Shown: positions 6,165-7,313 of the stretch, one piece after another
Layout: every line of letters begins with the position of its first letter
Numbering within the stretch: position 1 is the first letter of the stretch
Assembly: GCA_029287965.1 (NCBI GenBank)
Contig: JARFQC010000156.1
Span: forward strand, 1 to 7,313
Source of the DNA: Arenicellales bacterium
Lineage (GTDB): Bacteria; Pseudomonadota; Gammaproteobacteria; BMS3Bbin11
Length of the DNA: 7,313 bases
Direction of reading: 5' to 3'
Translations under genes and position numbers: made by a program
The notes under the pieces: generated by a model
The model's input: the letters and a program-made list of their open reading frames with translations, nothing else
The model's database searches: none
What the model was told of the DNA's origin: nothing

Positions 6165-7234
6165 GTGAAGCAAAAGATTACGGCAGCACCCTGCAACAGC
6201 CTGCCAACTATGTTCCGCTGCAAACCGGTAAATACGATGTCGGTCCGGCGCTCAATGCCTTCGGCCAGGACTTTGGCAACGGCGATGCCGATCAGAAAAT
6301 CTTTCAGATCGACAATCGCTTTTTCGAATACCGGCAGATCAAGCTCAATGCCCGGCGCGAACGCCTGTCAAAATACTACCGCACCCACATGCTGCCTGCG
6401 GACGTGCTGTACTCGATCGCGCACTTCATCATCGAGCGCCTGACGCTGGAGCATCCCGATTACTTTTCGCTAAAGAGTCATTCGGATCAGGAGATTGCAC
6501 TGGAATGCAAGCTGACTGAAGAGACACTTGTGTTCGATAAGCAGCTGCATTTTCTCGGCACGAGCACTACCAGCCGCTCGCCAAGACCCGACTATCACGA
6601 CGCCCTGGATGCACTGGCCTGCCAGGTGCAGGAAGACTTCGCCATCGTGTGCAAGTCAGCCTTCGGCCGTGACTGGCTCGGGGCTATTCACCTGTGCATG
6701 GCCAATCGCTGGTCGGCCGAAGATAAAATCGGCCAGCCCTTTCAGCAGGTACACAAGCCCGTGGCCGGCATGCAGAACGACACCCGCACCGCCGCGGCCA
6801 TGGTAGACGCCATTGTCAACAAAGGTCCCTACGTCCGCTTTGCCTGGGGCCTGACTACCGACTCGCACCTCAATCATCACCCCCGTGTCCAGGTGAATCA
6901 CGCCGTAAACAGGCGCCACGACCGTCGCTTCGAGCCACAGTCACCCCGCCTGTTCATGCGCACGGAAAGACAGACCCTGTGGCCGTTTCCGGAACAACGC
7001 GCGTCACTGTTCACGATACGCACATACCATAAAGACTGCGAAGAGATCCGGGCCAATGCGAGGCTGAACAGCCTGCTCATTTCGGCGATTAATTCCATGA
7101 CTGAACAGCAGCTTCACTACAAGGGCCTGGGCCGTGACCGTGACCGCATACTTGCCTGGCTGGTACGCGGAGAACTTGAATCCGCACCTAGCCGTGACCT
7201 TTCCAATGCAATCAGTCGCATACTGAATACATGA
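6161..7234 (+). CDS. Haem-dependent oxidative N-demethylase alpha-subunit-like protein (former DUF3445)
   Basis: A 357-residue protein matching the HODM alpha-like family (Pfam PF11927, previously DUF3445), named after the haem-PAS subunit of the Pseudomonas mendocina dimethylamine demethylase. Family-like segments are VQEDFAIV (156-163), a W-S-A-E-D-K-I-G stretch leading to QQVHKPVAGM (184-204), YVRFAWGL (224-231), and the highly typical FMRTERQTLWPFPEQ (265-279) followed by SLFTIRTYH (282-290). The N-terminus (FFEYRQIKLNARR, 54-66) resembles the early part of family members. No signal peptide or membrane segment is seen. The partner subunits that feed electrons to HODM (FMN and 2Fe-2S proteins) are not in the window, so substrate and activity are unknown. 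The protein could be a demethylase, another haem oxygenase-type enzyme or a sensor. ATGA overlaps on both sides, with purC and gluQ, indicate translational coupling. Family assignment is by motif recall. Confidence 0.8.
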   Translation: MSEAKDYGSTLQQPANYVPLQTGKYDVGPALNAFGQDFGNGDADQKIFQIDNRFFEYRQIKLNARRERLSKYYRTHMLPADVLYSIAHFIIERLTLEHPDYFSLKSHSDQEIALECKLTEETLVFDKQLHFLGTSTTSRSPRPDYHDALDALACQVQEDFAIVCKSAFGRDWLGAIHLCMANRWSAEDKIGQPFQQVHKPVAGMQNDTRTAAAMVDAIVNKGPYVRFAWGLTTDSHLNHHPRVQVNHAVNRRHDRRFEPQSPRLFMRTERQTLWPFPEQRASLFTIRTYHKDCEEIRANARLNSLLISAINSMTEQQLHYKGLGRDRDRILAWLVRGELESAPSRDLSNAISRILNT

Positions 7235-7313
7235 CCGCTGTACCCGTCGGGCGCTTTGCACCTTCGCCCACCGGTCCCCTGCACTATGGTTCGATGCTTG
7301 CTGCGCTGGCCAG
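7231..7313 (+). CDS. gluQ: Glutamyl-Q tRNA(Asp) synthetase, N-terminal fragment (cut by window end)
   Basis: Only the first 27 codons are present. They encode V-G-R-F-A-P-S-P-T-G-P-L-H-Y-G-S-M-L-A-A-L-A, the start of a class I glutamyl-tRNA synthetase-like catalytic domain, with the HIGH-type motif as H18-Y-G-S. The combination APSPTGPLHxGS-x2-AALA very near the N-terminus is typical of GluQ (YadB), which attaches glutamate to queuosine at position 34 of tRNA(Asp). A full GluRS normally reads SPTGxLHIG-G in this region, so GluQ is preferred. The ATG overlaps the stop of the preceding gene as ATGA. The gene continues beyond the window and is not known to be broken. Confidence 0.88.
   Translation, partial: MTAVPVGRFAPSPTGPLHYGSMLAALA

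Noticed and set aside
7130..7146. Short tandem CGTGAC repeat near the end of the HODM-like gene
   Set aside because: It is two copies encoding Arg-Asp-Arg-Asp, too short to be a meaningful repeat or regulatory site.

Overview
The window is a dense, single-direction block of bacterial genes. All supported genes lie on the + strand and nothing convincing lies on the minus strand. The backbone order gshB - tonB - algH(yqgE) - ruvX(yqgF) is the arrangement known from Pseudomonas and other Gammaproteobacteria. Base composition is moderately GC-rich by eye. Together with the long (~293 aa) PurC type and a gluQ gene at the right edge, this points to a gammaproteobacterium. I cannot name the genus.

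Layout. Bases 1-55 may hold the tail of an upstream gene that overlaps gshB (glutathione synthetase). Next come three genes not part of the Pseudomonas arrangement: apbE (lipoprotein FAD:protein FMN transferase), a one-helix protein with an extracytoplasmic NusG-domain-II fold and three cysteines, and a small multi-pass Gx-transporter-family membrane protein (its family is also labelled heptaprenyl diphosphate synthase component I). The backbone then resumes with a TonB of the gshB-linked type, YqgE/AlgH and the RuvX nuclease. After ruvX, where Pseudomonas has pyrR-pyrB-pyrC, this genome has a single-domain thioredoxin (WCAPC), purC, a haem-dependent oxidative N-demethylase-like protein (HODM alpha / former DUF3445 family) and the first 27 codons of gluQ.

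Gene packing is extreme. Six junctions share 4 bases (five ATGA, one TTGA), and a seventh is possible at the left edge. The other gaps are 3-6 nt, apart from one of 51 nt before purC, which carries the only clear, well-spaced Shine-Dalgarno sequence. Most starts have poor ribosome binding sites, so translational coupling is likely. A perfect TATAAT box 45 nt upstream of tonB, encoded by two ATA isoleucine codons, may be an internal promoter separating the inserted three-gene block from the conserved core.

The most interesting element is the apbE / NusG-II / Gx trio. The same three families recur in Gram-positive flavin-based extracellular electron transfer loci (FmnB, EetA, EetB, as far as I recall the family assignments). 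The trio therefore suggests a membrane or periplasmic flavin or quinone redox function carried between glutathione synthesis and TonB genes. The second is the stand-alone haem-PAS family protein translationally coupled to purC and gluQ.
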